The notes under the pieces are model-generated. The model made no database searches, was not told the origin of the DNA, and worked only from the letters and a program-made list of their open reading frames with translations. From Geosiphon pyriformis (lineage: Eukaryota > Glomeromycota > Glomeromycetes > Archaeosporales > Geosiphonaceae), in the NCBI GenBank assembly GCA_016748015.1, contig JAAOMT010000590.1, positions 429,912 to 493,911 on the forward strand: a stretch of DNA of 64,000 nucleotides, given 5' to 3'. The translations under genes and the position numbers were made by a program. Of the stretch, positions 12,992-26,418 are shown piece by piece; position 1 is the first letter of the stretch; each line of letters starts with the position of its first letter.

Positions 12992-13755
12992 ATGTCAAGT
13001 TCGAATAGTGACCAAAAATATACAGAAACCGAAAAACTATTTAGCAGCACCACTAATGCGGAAGAAAGTAAAGAGGGGACTTCCCAAGTAGAACTTCCTT
13101 TAGGTGTAAAAAAGAACAAAAAGAAAAAGAAATCTCGTTCTTTGGGTCAACCCCCTGTTAAATCAGAAAATAGCCCAGATATACTTAAAGAGGAAACAAG
13201 TGAATTGACAAAACCTGAAGGTTCAAAAACTGATTTTAAAACTACAAAAAAGTCACTCAGGTATTCTCTTATTCTCTTTTTATCATTGACAGGACGGTAC
13301 TTGATGTAATTGACTATATAATCTTTGATTTTGAGTCAGCTCTGAAGGTCAGCCATTTACTTGTCAAGTACCTACATGCAAAAATCGACTTACAATCACC
13401 AGCATTACTTGTCAATTCTGTAATATGACCTATTGCATGACCCACCGGTGACCTCAAATTCTATTCTATTGTTCATTCTAATTTGATTGAACTTGCAATT
13501 TATATGCTTTTTGGTATTTGATGAAGTTACCCTGAGTCACATTCCTCGAAATGTGCTGAAAAAACACGCAATTTGGCTCACGCAGAATTTCAACAAGAAT
13601 CAATGCGATTTATTGCCGAAGAACGCCGTAATCCAGGAATGACCAACAAAAAAAGTTTTAATCTCGAGAAAAGCAAAGAAGATATCAAAAAAAGATATAA
13701 AGAAAAGTTGGAAACAGCTAAGCGAAAAGAGAGAGGTGGTGGCAGTAAAGGATAA
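12992..13755 (+). CDS. AN1-type zinc-finger protein
   Basis: Three exons (12992-13260, 13340-13447, 13537-13755) with GT-AG borders. The N-terminal half is acidic/Ser-rich with a strongly basic run KKNKKKKKSR. The second exon carries FTCQVPTCKNRLTITSITCQ and then FCNMTYCMTHR, and the third opens with SHSSKC. The Cys/His spacing (C-x4-C ... C-x2-C-x4-C-x2-H ... H-x3-C) is that of an AN1 zinc finger. AN1 proteins of this size are usually linked to ubiquitin or protein quality control. The C terminus is a charged, probably helical tail (EESMRFIAEERR-like, then Lys-rich). Only about 180 residues, with no A20 finger or ubiquitin-like domain seen. Function beyond zinc binding is not shown. Confidence 0.75.
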
Positions 13756-13875
13756 CAGAGTGGATATTCAAGAGTATTAGAATTTATTGTAACTAACTCT
13801 TTAGATTGTATTATAGTTATCTTGACTTATTATTTGATGAAATCCTTAAATTTCCTACATACCTCTAAGTTGGAA

Positions 13876-13958
13876 GGTGACTTGGCCGAGTTGGTCTAAG
13901 GCGCCGCACTCAAGTTGCGGTCTCGAAAGAGGCGTGAGTTCGAATCTCACAGTCACCA
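13876..13958 (+). tRNA. tRNA-Leu(CAA)
   Basis: A cloverleaf can be drawn by hand. Acceptor stem GGTGACT pairs with AGTCACC, with discriminator A. The D-arm begins GCCGAGTTGG. The anticodon stem CCGCA/TGCGG holds the loop CTCAAGT, giving anticodon CAA. A long variable arm (TCTCGAAAGAGG) typical of leucine tRNAs follows, then the T-arm GTGAG-TTCGAAT-CTCAC. The A and B box sequences look intact. There is no intron, and CCA is not encoded. It sits between two plus-strand protein genes. Confidence 0.93.
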
Positions 13959-14264
13959 AATTTGTCGATTAGTCTGCAAAATTTTTTGATGAAATACGAT
14001 TTTTCTATCCATCATGCTATCCAATCCGATCAATGCACCATCTGCAAAATAAATCTTTTCTGTTGTGAAATTTTACACGAAATTTTACTGAACCAATCAC
14101 GTGGAACATTACCACAATAAATTATTAAACGCACATTGCTTTTCAGCGTCTAATCGAGCGAGCACTCACCCTATACGTTCCTTCGTCAAAATCTAGAAGT
14201 TGTCTTCGTCCTTTTGCTTAAAACGCATATTAAATTTTCCTATTTTTTAAAATACTACTTAATC

Positions 14265-16033
14265 ATGGCAGCCGTAGTAGAACCCCAAAAGGTAGGTAGA
14301 AGAGAAAGCTGTCTCGACTTCTCATGACTTGCATCTCTGAGATGACCTTTATTCACTATTATTAACACTTCCAATCCTGATTCTCTTTCATAGGTTTCTC
14401 TCAATAATTATGTGGGGTTCGACTCCATCACGCGACAAATAGAAAAAAAGTTGTTGAAGCGAGGTTTCCAATTCAACGTTATAGTTGTTGGTGAGTCACC
14501 TCATGATTCACCTATATAGTACTCATAATTATGAAGCTATGACTAGTTTTACTCAAATTCTAATCTTTTACTGAACAAAAGGTCAAACCGGGCTTGGGAA
14601 GTCAACCCTCATTAACACCATCTTCGCTGCTCATCTAATTGACAGTAAAGGTCGTATAAATGTTGAAGAACCTTTTAGACAGACGACTGAAATTCAAACA
14701 GTCTCACATTGTAACCCTCAAATTTCACGAATTATGTTTTACATTTGATTTATAAGTCATCAATGGTAATCAAGCTGATCTATAATTATACTTGATAAGT
14801 GATTGAGGAAAACGGTATTCGTCTGAGGCTAAATATTGTTGATACACCTGGCTATGGCGATCAGGTTAACAATGAAAACTGGTCAGTTGACTCGACTTTA
14901 TAAATTATTCACTCGATTCACAAATTTCCTAATATATCAAATTAACTATTCTTAAAATTAATAGCTGGGAGCCAATCATTAAATATATTAAAGATCAACA
15001 TTCTGCCTATCTTCGAAAAGAATTGACCCCGATGCGAGAGCGTTACATTCAAGACACAAGAATTCATTGTTGCTTATTCTTCATTGCTCCTACGGGTCAT
15101 GCGTATGTAATATTTGATTGTTTTGAGATTTTTAATTCATGCTTATATGATGGATTTCCATCTCACTTGAATGGAAATTATGTTTTTACCTCCCAATAGG
15201 CTCAAACCAATCGATATTGCTGTATTGAAAAAGCTATCCGAGGTTGTTAACGTAGTTCCAGTTATCGCTAAATCGGATTCTCTTACAATGCAAGAAAGAC
15301 TGTCATTTAAGTCACGAGTTTGTATAGCTTCTTATTTGAAAACCTGGAGCTATTACTATTCTTTTAAATTTTATTAATATTCTTGACTTTTATTATCAGA
15401 TAAAATCGGAATTGGGTCATCATAATATCAAGCTATATCCTTACGATAGCGACGAACTTGAAGAAAGTGAGCGTTCTCTCAATGAAAGCATAAAGGTACA
15501 TCTATTATCCTTCAGTGATGTTGTGATATTTATGATAGAAATGTACTTACTAGTTATATGTCTGACCGTTTAGTCATTGATTCCGTTTGCAATTGTCGGA
15601 TCAGAAAAAAATGTAATCATTGATGGCAAATCGGTTCGTGGTCGACGAAATAGGTGGGGAGTAATCAATGGTAAAGATACTATTTTATTAGCGACAAGTT
15701 GTTCGTAATCTTGAATTGGGGAAATTATATTCTAGCTCACCTCAATCATTCAATTATAGTGGAGAACGAAAATCACTGTGAATTTGTTCATCTTAGAAAT
15801 TTCCTTACAAGGTAAAATTATAAAAACTAGATTTGCTTTAGATGCTCGTTAATATTCGAAATTCATTTTCTTCTCATTTCAGAACACATCTCTCAGATTT
15901 AATTGAAACTACTGCTCAAATTCACTACGAAGCCTTCCGCTCCAAACAACTGCTCGCTTTGAAGGAGTCGGGCTCCAAGCAGGAACAACATCAGCAACAA
16001 CAACAACAACAACAACCAGGCACAGTTATTTAA
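14265..16033 (+). CDS. CDC10: septin, Cdc10 type
   Basis: GTP-binding filament-forming septin that organises the cortex, septa and hyphal branch sites. The short N terminus (MAAVVEPQK, exon 14265-14291) followed by a polybasic-like KKLLKRGFQFN is characteristic of Cdc10. G1 P-loop is GQTGLGKST near 14581; G3 is DTPGYGD near 14850; G4 is AKSD near 15270. The septin unique element near the end (KSLIPFAIVGSE, then RGRRNRWGVINVEN and FVHLRNFLTRTHL) is conserved. Unlike most septins there is no long C-terminal coiled coil, again as in Cdc10. The protein ends soon after HYEAFRSKQLLALKES in a CAA-encoded poly-Gln run (about 15989-16017) and TAA. About nine exons; complete. It converges with the HFM1-like gene. 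Confidence 0.9.
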
Positions 16034-16503
16034 CTTTTTTTCGTGAAGAATTAATTTTATAAAGTATATTTAAAACATCCCATTTCGACTTGGGAAAATA
16101 TTTTTATTGGGTAGTATACTTTTTCTAAACATAAATTATTAGATTAATATTGGGGTCTATTACTTATACAACCCCCTTACACTTTATTAGTTAACTTGTT
16201 TTTGATATTTGTATTTTTGGGATCGTATTTAATTTAGAATAAAAATTTCTATAAAGATTAGCCTCCATTTAATTATCAAGAATATTATACAAGCATTGTT
16301 GAATAGTTAAGGAAACATGAGATCCGTGCTTTAGTGTTTCTTTGATACCCTCAGCTTTTCATATTCACTAAATATACTTATAAAAATATAAACATGGATT
16401 GCATTATTTGAGTGGTTTGTTGCCCAATCTGAGAATAATTTGGATATTTCGTCTTGCCATGTTATAAATATTGTCACGATCTTTACGTGATATTAGAGCC
16501 GCA
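16034..16503. other. convergent intergenic region
   Basis: Tail-to-tail spacer between the septin (plus) and the HFM1-like helicase (minus). It is AT-rich and should hold both 3' untranslated regions. No other feature was seen. An alternative longer 3' exon of the helicase could reach 16404. Confidence 0.55.
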
Positions 16504-19500
16504 TTATATGCTTTCGCGAAAGATTTGGTCAAAAACTGCAAGGATATCGTTGAAACAGCTTTTAAAGGAAAAATTTCGAGTTTAAGAAACTTTAAAATTT
16601 TCAAAATATGGTGAAAAACGTAGCAATCACCTTGAAGCACTCCTTAATTTTCGAGAATCAGACAAATTTTCCTTTTCAATTGCTTTCTCATGGTTATTAT
16701 TACTGGCCGAGGCTACTTATATCAAAAATTTGAGCCCTCTGTAGATTCAGCTAAAAAATAAAATAAAGGCTGAACAATACTTACCTTGATCATGATCTGC
16801 CTGAAGTTTTTCTTTTTCTTTCAAATCAGATGCCACCGTACAGCTACGCAGCCAACTTACTAGATCTTCATTGTATCCACGATTGGAAATAGGTTGAAAA
16901 ACGGATAAGGACGGCGTGTCATCTTGAATTTGAGTAGACGGGCACTCTCGAGACTCGTTGATATTTGGATTAGGGTTACTTTGCTGCCCTTCTTCGGTCA
17001 ATTGGAGTTTGGCTTCATCCTCCACATATAAAGTTTCTTTTAAGGAATCAGTTTCGCTAATTATATCAATTTCTGAATTCATATCTATCTCTATGATATT
17101 GTTTTCCTGATCGCTCGGGGGCCATTTAAAGGGTGTTGGAGTGTTACCTCGAGAAGACTGATTATTCAGAGAATTACTGGGTTCAATTTCTTTAATTATT
17201 GTTGGAGGCTCTTCCCTGGGAAAATGAGCGGCATTTGAGTTATTCATTTTCTCATGAAATTGGTTGAGCTCTGAAAGGGAGGATTCAAAGTGATTTATGT
17301 TTGTTTGTTGTTGATTGAACCCCATTTGTTGATCGCCACTCAATAATATAAAAGGACTTTCTGATGAGGATGTACCCTGTGGATTTGAGCTATTGACTTG
17401 ACTAAGTGATTGTATTAAATGGTTGTCTGATAACGAATCGTCGAAAAAATCTCTTTGTTCGATGAAAGTGATCTCTGGATCTTCTCTCCGACCCTTACCG
17501 TCCCTATAAAAGTTTAAATCCTGTTGCGGGTATGAGGAGTTAATAAAAGCTCTCTCATCCATATCTTTCCCATATTTTTCTTGGTGTTGGCCAGGAGAAG
17601 ATGTTGATTCCTGAAATCTTTCTGCCCCTTTCGATGATACATTGCTTTCTTGGATACTGCTTGACTCATTCTGTTTGATTCTTTTTTCTGCCGAATAGGT
17701 AGGCTCTGATCCAGGTAGAAATAAACCTTTGCGCTTTTTTGGTTTATGGCGACAACCAACTTTACAGCATTCGTGAGCACATCTAAATTGTGTTCAATAT
17801 TGAGGATCGCTGAATAAACAATGCTACGAAAGAAAATATAGTAAAATACTTTTCTTTATCCTTGCACGCATGACTGCATTTAAAACGGCCATTTGGAAGT
17901 TTTTCAAGATTATCATCAACAAGATCAATGAGTTCCACTTCTTGAATCAAGTCACGTTCCTCAGAAGCTCTTTCGTCTTTTGGATTATGGTCCAAATAAA
18001 GATTGAGACGTGGTGGTAAACCTAACAAAGAGTCGATTGTTTGATAATTATAAAACTTCAGACCGAATTCATTTAGATGCTACCTACTTGGTACAGGGTC
18101 TTCAGTAAGATATTGGTCGGCTTCGTCCCAGTTTGTAAGGAGCTTAAAATCAAAAAGTTAAATATCTTTTGTCGATATTTTAGAAAATTGACATTAATAC
18201 CTCATTTTCATGTCTCAAAAGTTGTTTGATGGTTGTTGGATTGATCGAATTATTAAATTTACTTGGGTCAATTCCTGGATCGATGGTTTTTTTAACATCC
18301 AAGCCGACTGGGAGAATGATAGCTTTCAAAATCGCATTTATAGTAAAGCTAAATGCAAAGTACAAATCGGAAACCCACCATAATCCTCTAATAAGACCGA
18401 GCAAATAATATTTTGACTAGCCGCAGTTAATTTAACTTTTATCCGGAACTTGAACCCCTGTTGAACCTTTGTCAGGCTGAAGTGGGCAAAGCAATTATAC
18501 TATCAGTTCAAATGTAGAGATATGCTGCAGTAGAAAAACTGGCAGAAAATTGTTTTTTGCCATAAATTTCGAGAAAACACTCGGAAGCTGTCTTGAAGAT
18601 ATATCACACTTATTCAGATTCAAGATTTTCACCCATCTGGAATCAATCTGAAATTACAACTTACGGAAAACGTCGGTAATCCAAAAGTATCGCGTCTGTG
18701 GTAACGGCCAAAAACGTGGCGAATAAACTCATGCCGTTATTTTTCGTCTTCACTTTGGTGTTTGTGATGCTTATTTCGATATTAAGTTCAATATCAGTAG
18801 AGCTATATTCACTGTACTAAAGGTGATTAAAGGAGAATAAAAAGGTAAGTTAATCCTGAAAAAAGTCCAGTTGATAACATTTACATAAGTGATCGGAAAG
18901 TTCATGACATACCAAAGTTACGTCAAGCTTGAATTGAGGAAGAAGAGAAAGGGCATCGAGAACCTGATTTGATCAAGATTTTAATCATCTCAAATAAAAT
19001 TAAGAAATGTGAATATCATGAGCAATAATTAAAATACTTGATTCCCGAAAGGTGGATTACGATTTACGATCTATGAATTTCAGATTGGAATATATTTGTT
19101 AAGTTCACTGTGATTTGTTGCATTCACTTTGACAAATACAATTTAATCATAAAGAACACCATCTCGATTCGTCGCGCATCACAGTTCTCCAATTGAGCAA
19201 AAGTTTGAATTCCCGCGGTAGCAAGCAGGCGTGCATATTGTTGCCCTGTTGATGGAAATAAAAGGAAAATTAAACCTGTACAAACTTTTATAGGATAAGA
19301 AGATAATTACCAATTCCATCAAGTTGCCGTAATATACAAGGGGAATTCTCCCAAGTCTTAGCTTTCAAACACCGAGATCTTTTTAGTTGAACATCAAATT
19401 AATGAAATTGAACAGAATCAAGAGTATCAAGGATCAAAACACTTACAAGTCAAGGGAGTTCTGCAGCGAAACAACATCACGCTTTTGTACCATGCATTCT

Positions 19501-22500
19501 ATAAGACCTATGGAAAGGTAATCAAATTATTAATAATGTATCCAGGCAAAGTTCCAATATTTTTGGTTGGAAATTTACAGTTCATAATACGTGGACTGTG
19601 TTGAAGAATGACGTTTGCTTCCATGTTCATTTGAAATCCCATTTTGGGATCTGAGAAGGCGATATTTCCAAGAAGGCACTATTTGAGAAAAAAATTAGTT
19701 TGTAAGGAAGATGAATGTTATACATGGTTTCTCTATCGTGAACATACTTGTAACATTAAAAATATCTTTTGATCCACGCGTGTTACCCTCCCTTTGATAG
19801 GGAATCGAATATCTGGACTTTTGTTTATATTATTTAACACCTATGTAATATAAAATAAAAATGGTGGTATATATCAGAGAATAATTAGTTTTGTTACAAT
19901 AAGCTTACTTGTTTTTCCCCTTGATGAAACCGAAGTTCGTAAAATTCTTCAGCCTTTGATAATAATTCGAGCTTGATGATGGTTGCCAAAAAGTTTGAGC
20001 CAGTACCTTGAATGAATGAATGAATGAAAATCGTGATATTAAAAATACATACCAAATCCTTAATATCAGCCTTTGAATGAAGATGGACAATATTGGCCAT
20101 AGTCCTATATTTTAAATAATATTTTGCCATAGCTTCCCCGTATTCTGATTAAAGAAACTAAGGTTAGATTAAAACTACATTTTAAAAGAAGCTTTACAAT
20201 AACGTAAAATTAACCTGTAATTTTTAGAGAATCTCCATTTTTTGAGATGAGATCCGATTCATTTAATAGGTCTAAATCTTTAGCACAGATTTCTGTTTCC
20301 GCGAGATAAAAGATGCTGACTTTGAATAAGTTTGATTAAGAGAATTAAAACGCGTCTTATTAATTTAAACTTACCCTCCAACTGCTTTTCGAAATTAAAA
20401 TTCCTATGTTCGTCTCCTTCCAATTTGTAAAAAGTGGGATTTAATTTGATCCGAACATAGAGAAAAGTAGATCTAAGCCTTTAAGCAAAGTGAGATGAGA
20501 ATTCATCATTAACAAAATCAATGATGTCATGAATAATTATACCTACCATTGCATTGTTTTTTGGACATTATCGATTGTTCCAAGAGATATTTCAGCATTA
20601 AGATGCTCTGTAAGATTTTCATGTAGGCTGATAACAATTAATAATCCCAATGGATAAAAAATTAATTCAGAACAAAAGAAAAATAATTGTCAAGTTCAAG
20701 TCAAAATCAAATAAACTATTCTATCATCTACCTGCTCTCTAGAACTTCTGTCCCGGAAACCAAGTTCTCGTACTTTGATTTCATATTGTGGCTAGTCATT
20801 ATCACCGCTACGAAATATTAAGAGAAATTATTACAGGAGAGATTTATGAGGGAATGAATTTTAAATACAAAATTCTCTTACCGACGCCACTATCGTCAAA
20901 TTGGGGTCGTCCCTGAAATTCAACGAAATTTGGATAGTATAATCCAATACCCAATATAATATTTAACAATAAAATTTTAGAAAATGAATTACTGCTCGCC
21001 CAAGCATTTGCATGATCTCCAAATCAGAGTATTCAGTATACTGTTGATTGTTCCATACAAGAGTTGATTTTATGATTACCAAATGGGCTGGGAGATTAAC
21101 CTAAATAAATTATTTATAAATTTTCTATGAGCCCAAGAACAAATCTGGAATTTTTTCAAATAATAAAACAATCAATCGATACCCCAACAGACAATGTAGA
21201 AGTCGTGCCTAATTTTGAAAAATATAAGAAAAGTTTTCAAATATATGATGAGTAGGGAGATGTGATTTGACTCACATACAACACGGATGACACCATTGAT
21301 GAACATAGTTTCGATAGTTTTGCGATCCTTGAAATCTAGCCCGGCGTGATGAAAAGCGATGCCCCAAACACACAAATCTAAAACGAGTTTAGGTAGTTTT
21401 ATTGATTTTTTCAAGAGCTATATATAATAATGTTAAAACAAAGATTTTCATACCTTGGATTTTTTTGTCTTTCAAGGGAACAATTTTCCTATCAGATTAG
21501 CAAATAAATATAATTGACATCTAGGTGTGTGATACAGTATTGATTAATGATGAGCTTACGTCGGTTGAATGATCCAAGGTAGTCGGGTACCATTTTTTTT
21601 CATGTCTTGAAGTTGCTGAACAAGAGTGTGACAAGCAGCTTCAGTCGATTTCCTCGTCGCACAAAACTAGATTAAAAATATGGAATAAACTTCAACGGGA
21701 AAGATGAAGGGTAAGAGCTTGAGGCATTTTTTGAATTACTCACGACAAGAGTAGATTTGCCGTTTGAATGAGTTTGGATAATTTCAAGAAGCCTATAAAG
21801 ACATGTAAATCGATGAGGGTTTGAAGAATTGACACGGTAAAGCGTTTTGAACCAAAAAGAATTACTTGTAATCTAATTTTTTGTCAAACATAAATCCATT
21901 GATTCCTTCCATCGGATATGAAAGAACATGTCGCACAAGATGAACTGGCCGATACTCTTCCCCATATTGCAAAATATTTGCTATAAGAAAATATGAAAGG
22001 AAAATTATTCATTGGAATGACCTAATATCTTGAAAGTAAGAATCGTATACAAAACAAAAAGGAATTATTTACCCTTTTCATTGGGATATTGCGCTTCTAA
22101 ACCAATCCAAGCTGCAACATCGTCGACATTGGGCACAGTAGCTGAAAGGGCAATAAAGCGTATAGAATTACCCATTGTTTTCATTCGGCTTACCTATTAA
22201 AGAAACCATAAAAAATAGGGTATTAACTTGATGTGAGGTTTTTGCATCTTGGGAATAAGAATCATATTATTAACTTACTACAGCCTCAAGCGTGGCTCCT
22301 CGCTTTTCTTTGAGCATGTGTACTTCATCGATCTTTCATATATGACCAATTAAGTTGACAAAGCGTAATAAATGAACAATAAAGCAAATGTCATAATGGT
22401 AAGCAACTCAAGCACGAATGATCGATTGACCTAGGTACCATAAAGAGTTTCAACAAAGCAAGAAGATATCGATGATCTTTCCTGAAAGAAACGAGAGTTA

Positions 22501-24354
22501 GATTAGATATAATGTAAGAGATTTTCTTTGGTCAATAAATCTTACTCACCATCGACGCGTCATGGAATCCCATTTTTCTGGGGTCGTCACTCTATTAAAA
22601 AAATCAGTTTTTTTATTTTAATACAATCAATAATCAAGAAATATCCCAACTTATTTCTGAAATACATTATATCGCATCTTTTGATTTCGGCAACATGCGC
22701 TTGATCGGTATCCCCAGTCAATTCACCGCCTATAAAGATAGACAGGCCAGAAAGGTAGGTATTAGACGGAATTGATAAATGTTTAAAAAATTTCTGTTCT
22801 CTAGATTTTACAACACTATACATGATACTCCGATAGTTAGAAACTTTTGTTGCCAATCCCTGGCGCGTTCTGAGCATAATGCCTGAAATCAAATAAATAA
22901 TGTAAGTAACGCATAGTTTCTAAATTTCATGACTAATTAAGTGACTGTGCAGCAATATACTTTTGTTGGAGCCATGTAAACCATTTTTGCACGATCACCT
23001 CCAGATTGCATCAACAAATGGATCATAGCGAGTTCAAAAATCACCGTCTTACCGGCACCAGTAGGAGCTTTAATAGAAGAGATATTAATGGAAGAAATCT
23101 ATTTGCCACAAAAGATTATCTGCAAAGCTTACCACTCACGACAAGGTTTACATTGGAATATAGTGCCTTGTAGCATATTTAATAGTATTAGAATAGCTCT
23201 GTAAAAAATAATTTTAAATATTATCTATGTTTCAAACTCACCAAATCAATCGATTGGGATTGCATGGGATTAAATGAGTCAAAAGGAAATAATGATCGAA
23301 AGCGATCAGCTAATTGTAAGTTGTAAAGTTAAAAATACTAAAAGATAAAAACAAATGACCCTCTATCTGTGATTTTAAAATATATGAAAGGATACGAAGC
23401 TCTGAAACGCGACGAAGCGTTACCGTCGATTTAGTTGGAGTAGGAGTACAAATTTTCGGTGAACTAGCTGATAGGATGAAATAAAAAAAACAATTAATCT
23501 TTGAAGAAAGAAAATATATGAAAAACCAATTCCGAGTATTCTTACAATAATTAGGTACAGTTGAATATGTTCTTTGATTGGACGTCTGATAGGTATTATT
23601 TGGTGAGGCTGGAACCTTTTGCAATGAAGTCACAATTTGTCAAATTTATGTGTCTTGATGATAAGACCTCGAAATTACGGTAAACCTCACCAAATATCCC
23701 ATAGATTCGTGATTAGAAAATCCTTCATCTTGGTTCCAAGATGACTTCTGTAGATTTTTAGAGAAGAAATTCATTTCTGTCGTTTGATTCATTCGAATAA
23801 GATCTTGATCTAATGAACTAAGATCTAATTCAGAGCGATCAACATTAAAGAATGTTGCTGGACGGGTATAATCCAATGGTTTTAAATGAACATTATGAGG
23901 GTAGCGTGAAGTTGAAACAAGTTGATTTTGATGAGGGTGAGTGGAATTCAAAGATAAAGGTTGCAATGGACGTCGATTAGAAAGATTTTGGTAGGAAATC
24001 GAGGCCATAGTAGAATTTTGAGCTTTATCTTGTATCGAAAAAATAAAATCGAATGGAAAAAGATTATAAAGTAAAACCCACTAGACAAATCTTATTGGCA
24101 ATATTTTCATTACCTTCATCGTCACATGAAATCGGTTCTGTAATTTCGAAATCAAATTTCTTTGCCGGATTAAATCCACTTGTTCCAGGCGAGTTTATGT
24201 TTACCAAAGTCGCTTGTTGAAAGGGTGCATGTGGACTTGAACTGTTATTGGTAACCGTAAGAGTGGATCGAGTCGAGAAAGTTGGTTTTAGGCGGTTATC
24301 ATTGAAAAATATCGGTTGCAAAAGGTCAGCAACGTCTTTACTTCGATAGGACAT
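16504..24354 (-). CDS. HFM1: HFM1/MER3 meiotic DNA helicase
   Basis: Ski2/Brr2-class DNA helicase that stabilises crossover intermediates in meiosis in yeast, plants and animals. It starts MSYRSKDVADLLQPIFFND at 24354 and has over twenty short exons. In order: disordered Ser-rich N terminus; Q-motif-like FRSLFPFDSFNPMQSQ near 23260; Walker A APTGAGKT near 23050; VTTPEKWDSMTR near 22560; DEVH box near 22310; SATVPN near 22150; FHHAGL near 21340; motif V TSTLSVGVNLPAHLV, split by introns, near 21080-21210; motif VI MLGRAGRPQFDD near 20900-21010. A Sec63-type region follows, with a helix-hairpin-helix-like LRQLDGIG near 19320. A Cys/His zinc cluster spans the exon border near 17760-17900 (FKCSHACKDKE, then CAHECCKVGC), typical of HFM1. 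The C-terminal tail is disordered. The last exon, ending FNDILAVFDQIF and TAA at 16504-16506, is chosen because it keeps the splice phase. No disabling mutation was seen. Confidence 0.85.
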
Positions 24355-25050
24355 GTTTAGATATTATCCAACAATCTATTAAACGATAAATCGATGTCGG
24401 ATGGGAAAAGCCAGGATAATTTTTTTATTTGACAAAAATCTGTAAATGCGTATCCATCATTGTTATAATCATAATAATCATAATAATCAACCATTAACAC
24501 ATCATTCTTACGTCAAGTATTGTAAAACGAAAATTTTGGTGTCCCTTTGTTGAAGCCCAAATTGATTTCATTTTTGAACCTTCAGATTTTTAAGTAAATA
24601 GCTTTGCTGATACCAAAATTGATTTCTTTATGATATCTCTCAAATCTACTTTTTTGAATTTTTAATAATAATATTTGCATTAATTAAAAAATAATAATTT
24701 CGTATTAAATTCTTGTTTCATTACTTGATTACAGAAGAAGCAGTTCAACCAGAAAACTCGCCGATATCTTTCCAAATGAAATCATCACATTTTTCGACTT
24801 TATCCAATTTTTTTTGAATTTCACAAAATAGAGAATTTTTGCTTCTTTTGAGTGAAATTCATTAAAGAAATTACTATTTCATATATGTCTCATCATGATG
24901 AATAAGGCCAAGTTTTAAATAATTTTTTGGGTAAAACCTTTGGATAGATAATCTATCAACAAATTCTGAATTTTTAATTCAAAAGTTTTCAAAAAATCAA
25001 TAATAAAAAATATTATTTCCTATTAATAACATTTATGTATTATTATTTTT
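24355..25050. other. intergenic AT-rich, 5' of the HFM1-like gene
   Basis: No coding signal. It should contain the minus-strand promoter of the helicase. A short (CATAATAAT)-like repeat lies at about 24460-24490. Confidence 0.6.
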
Positions 25051-25200
25051 TTATTTTACGACTCGGGCCGATCCACCGAACGACCTACAAAAAACGTTAG
25101 AGACCAACTGCCGCCATGCCACACCCCCGAACACTGCGAATGATTCAGCAAACCAACCCTTAAAAACGAAGCCCTTAGCGATCGCCATATAAACACGAAC
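25051..25200 (-). pseudogene. LINE-like element relic (C-terminal module)
   Basis: The minus strand reads VYMAIAKGFVFKGWFAESF followed by a short tail. This matches the C-terminal module of the LINE-like element at 51.9 kb (VYTALYKNFVFKDWFQEA) and the relic at 1.1 kb. The conserved stretch is GC-richer than its surroundings. It is directly preceded, in its own 5' direction, by a pure trinucleotide repeat. Interpreted as a 5'-truncated non-LTR insertion. Confidence 0.55.
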
Positions 25201-25202
25201 AT

Positions 25203-25203
<1 letters not shown>

Positions 25204-25274
<71 letters not shown>
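25204..25274. repeat. (ATT)n microsatellite, about 23 units
   Basis: A pure ATT/AAT tract of about 70 bases. It abuts the LINE-like relic at 25051-25200, so it may have grown at an insertion junction. Confidence 0.95.
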
Positions 25275-25275
<1 letters not shown>

Positions 25276-26418
25276 AAATAATATATCAATATATAAAATA
25301 AACATTGCCAAATAAAAAACAAATTAAAAAAACAAATATATATATATAAAAAACAAAAATTCAAATTATTGTATTTCAATTTTTAAAACTAATAATAAAC
25401 AAGTCATTCACAAAAATTAAAAATTGACAATTTAATTGAATATTTATAATAATTGTTAATCAGATCAGAAAACAAATTTTATTGATATAAAATTATGTAA
25501 ACACCGAATTTATTTTAAATGTCATTCACTTCCCTTTATTGGTTAATCAGCCTGATTGTTTATTGTCAATTTCAGAGAGCATTTTAAAAGGATGTGATCA
25601 TAGATAATAATAAACACAATGGACGCGCTTTCGCTTAATCCTTGTAATTAATATTTCTATATTTATCATATTAATTACTCGATAGTTGCGTTGCATTCTC
25701 GGCTGATAAGAATGTCGAGTTGATTTAATTTATTTAAGGTTGGATTGGGTAGATTACATGTTCAACTATAAATGGAAATTCTGAGGAGTTTCATCTTTTT
25801 AAAGTGCGATGGTGTCTCATAAGATTTAACGTTGAAGTCATAATTTCTTCCTCAGATGACTGATGCCCTTTTCATTTGGTAGCGACTGCCTAACTTTAAT
25901 AAGCCAGATGACCGATTTTTGAGGTAAAACTCTGGATCTGGAATATTATCGAGTTCCTACGTTTTCCGTGCAAGAGTACCACATGAAGATTTTGATCATA
26001 TTTCACTTTGACCGTAGAGACAAAGTACCATCAAGTTTCATCCCGGTAAAATTGAATTTTACTCTTCATAATCGCGGAGTGCAACACGTGGAATCAGGAA
26101 TTTTTGATATAGGATTTTCTGGTATAAATGACCCTCATCAAAATGAACTTGGGATTCTCACAAAATCCAGAAAGCTAAAGTGAAAAAAGTTATCAAATTG
26201 GAACTTGAGTCAATCGGCGGATTGGTCGTACGAGAGGAGATCGCGTTTTTCTTATATGAAATTTGGGTGAGCGAGGTTTTGTTGACCATAAGGATTGAGG
26301 TTCTTTCTGACTTTTTAGATTAAAACATTTGAAATCTACTATATAAAAAATAAAAAAAATAAAAAGATAGTTTAGATTGCGATTCGATTCGATTATTGTC
26401 ATTTAAAGGGTAATTTGA
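25275..26418. other. intergenic, no supported gene
   Basis: AT-rich to about 25550, then more balanced composition. A 71-codon plus-strand frame at 25968-26183 has no recognisable domain and no codon-bias argument, so it is not called. The part near 26419 should be the 3' region of the SUN-like gene. Confidence 0.5.

Noticed and set aside
16404-16640. Alternative last exon of the HFM1-like gene ending at 16404
   Set aside because: It does not keep the splice phase of the preceding exon, whereas the frame ending at 16504 does.
25968-26183. 71-codon plus-strand frame near the SUN-like gene 3' end
   Set aside because: No recognisable domain, signal or splice context, and too short to support alone.
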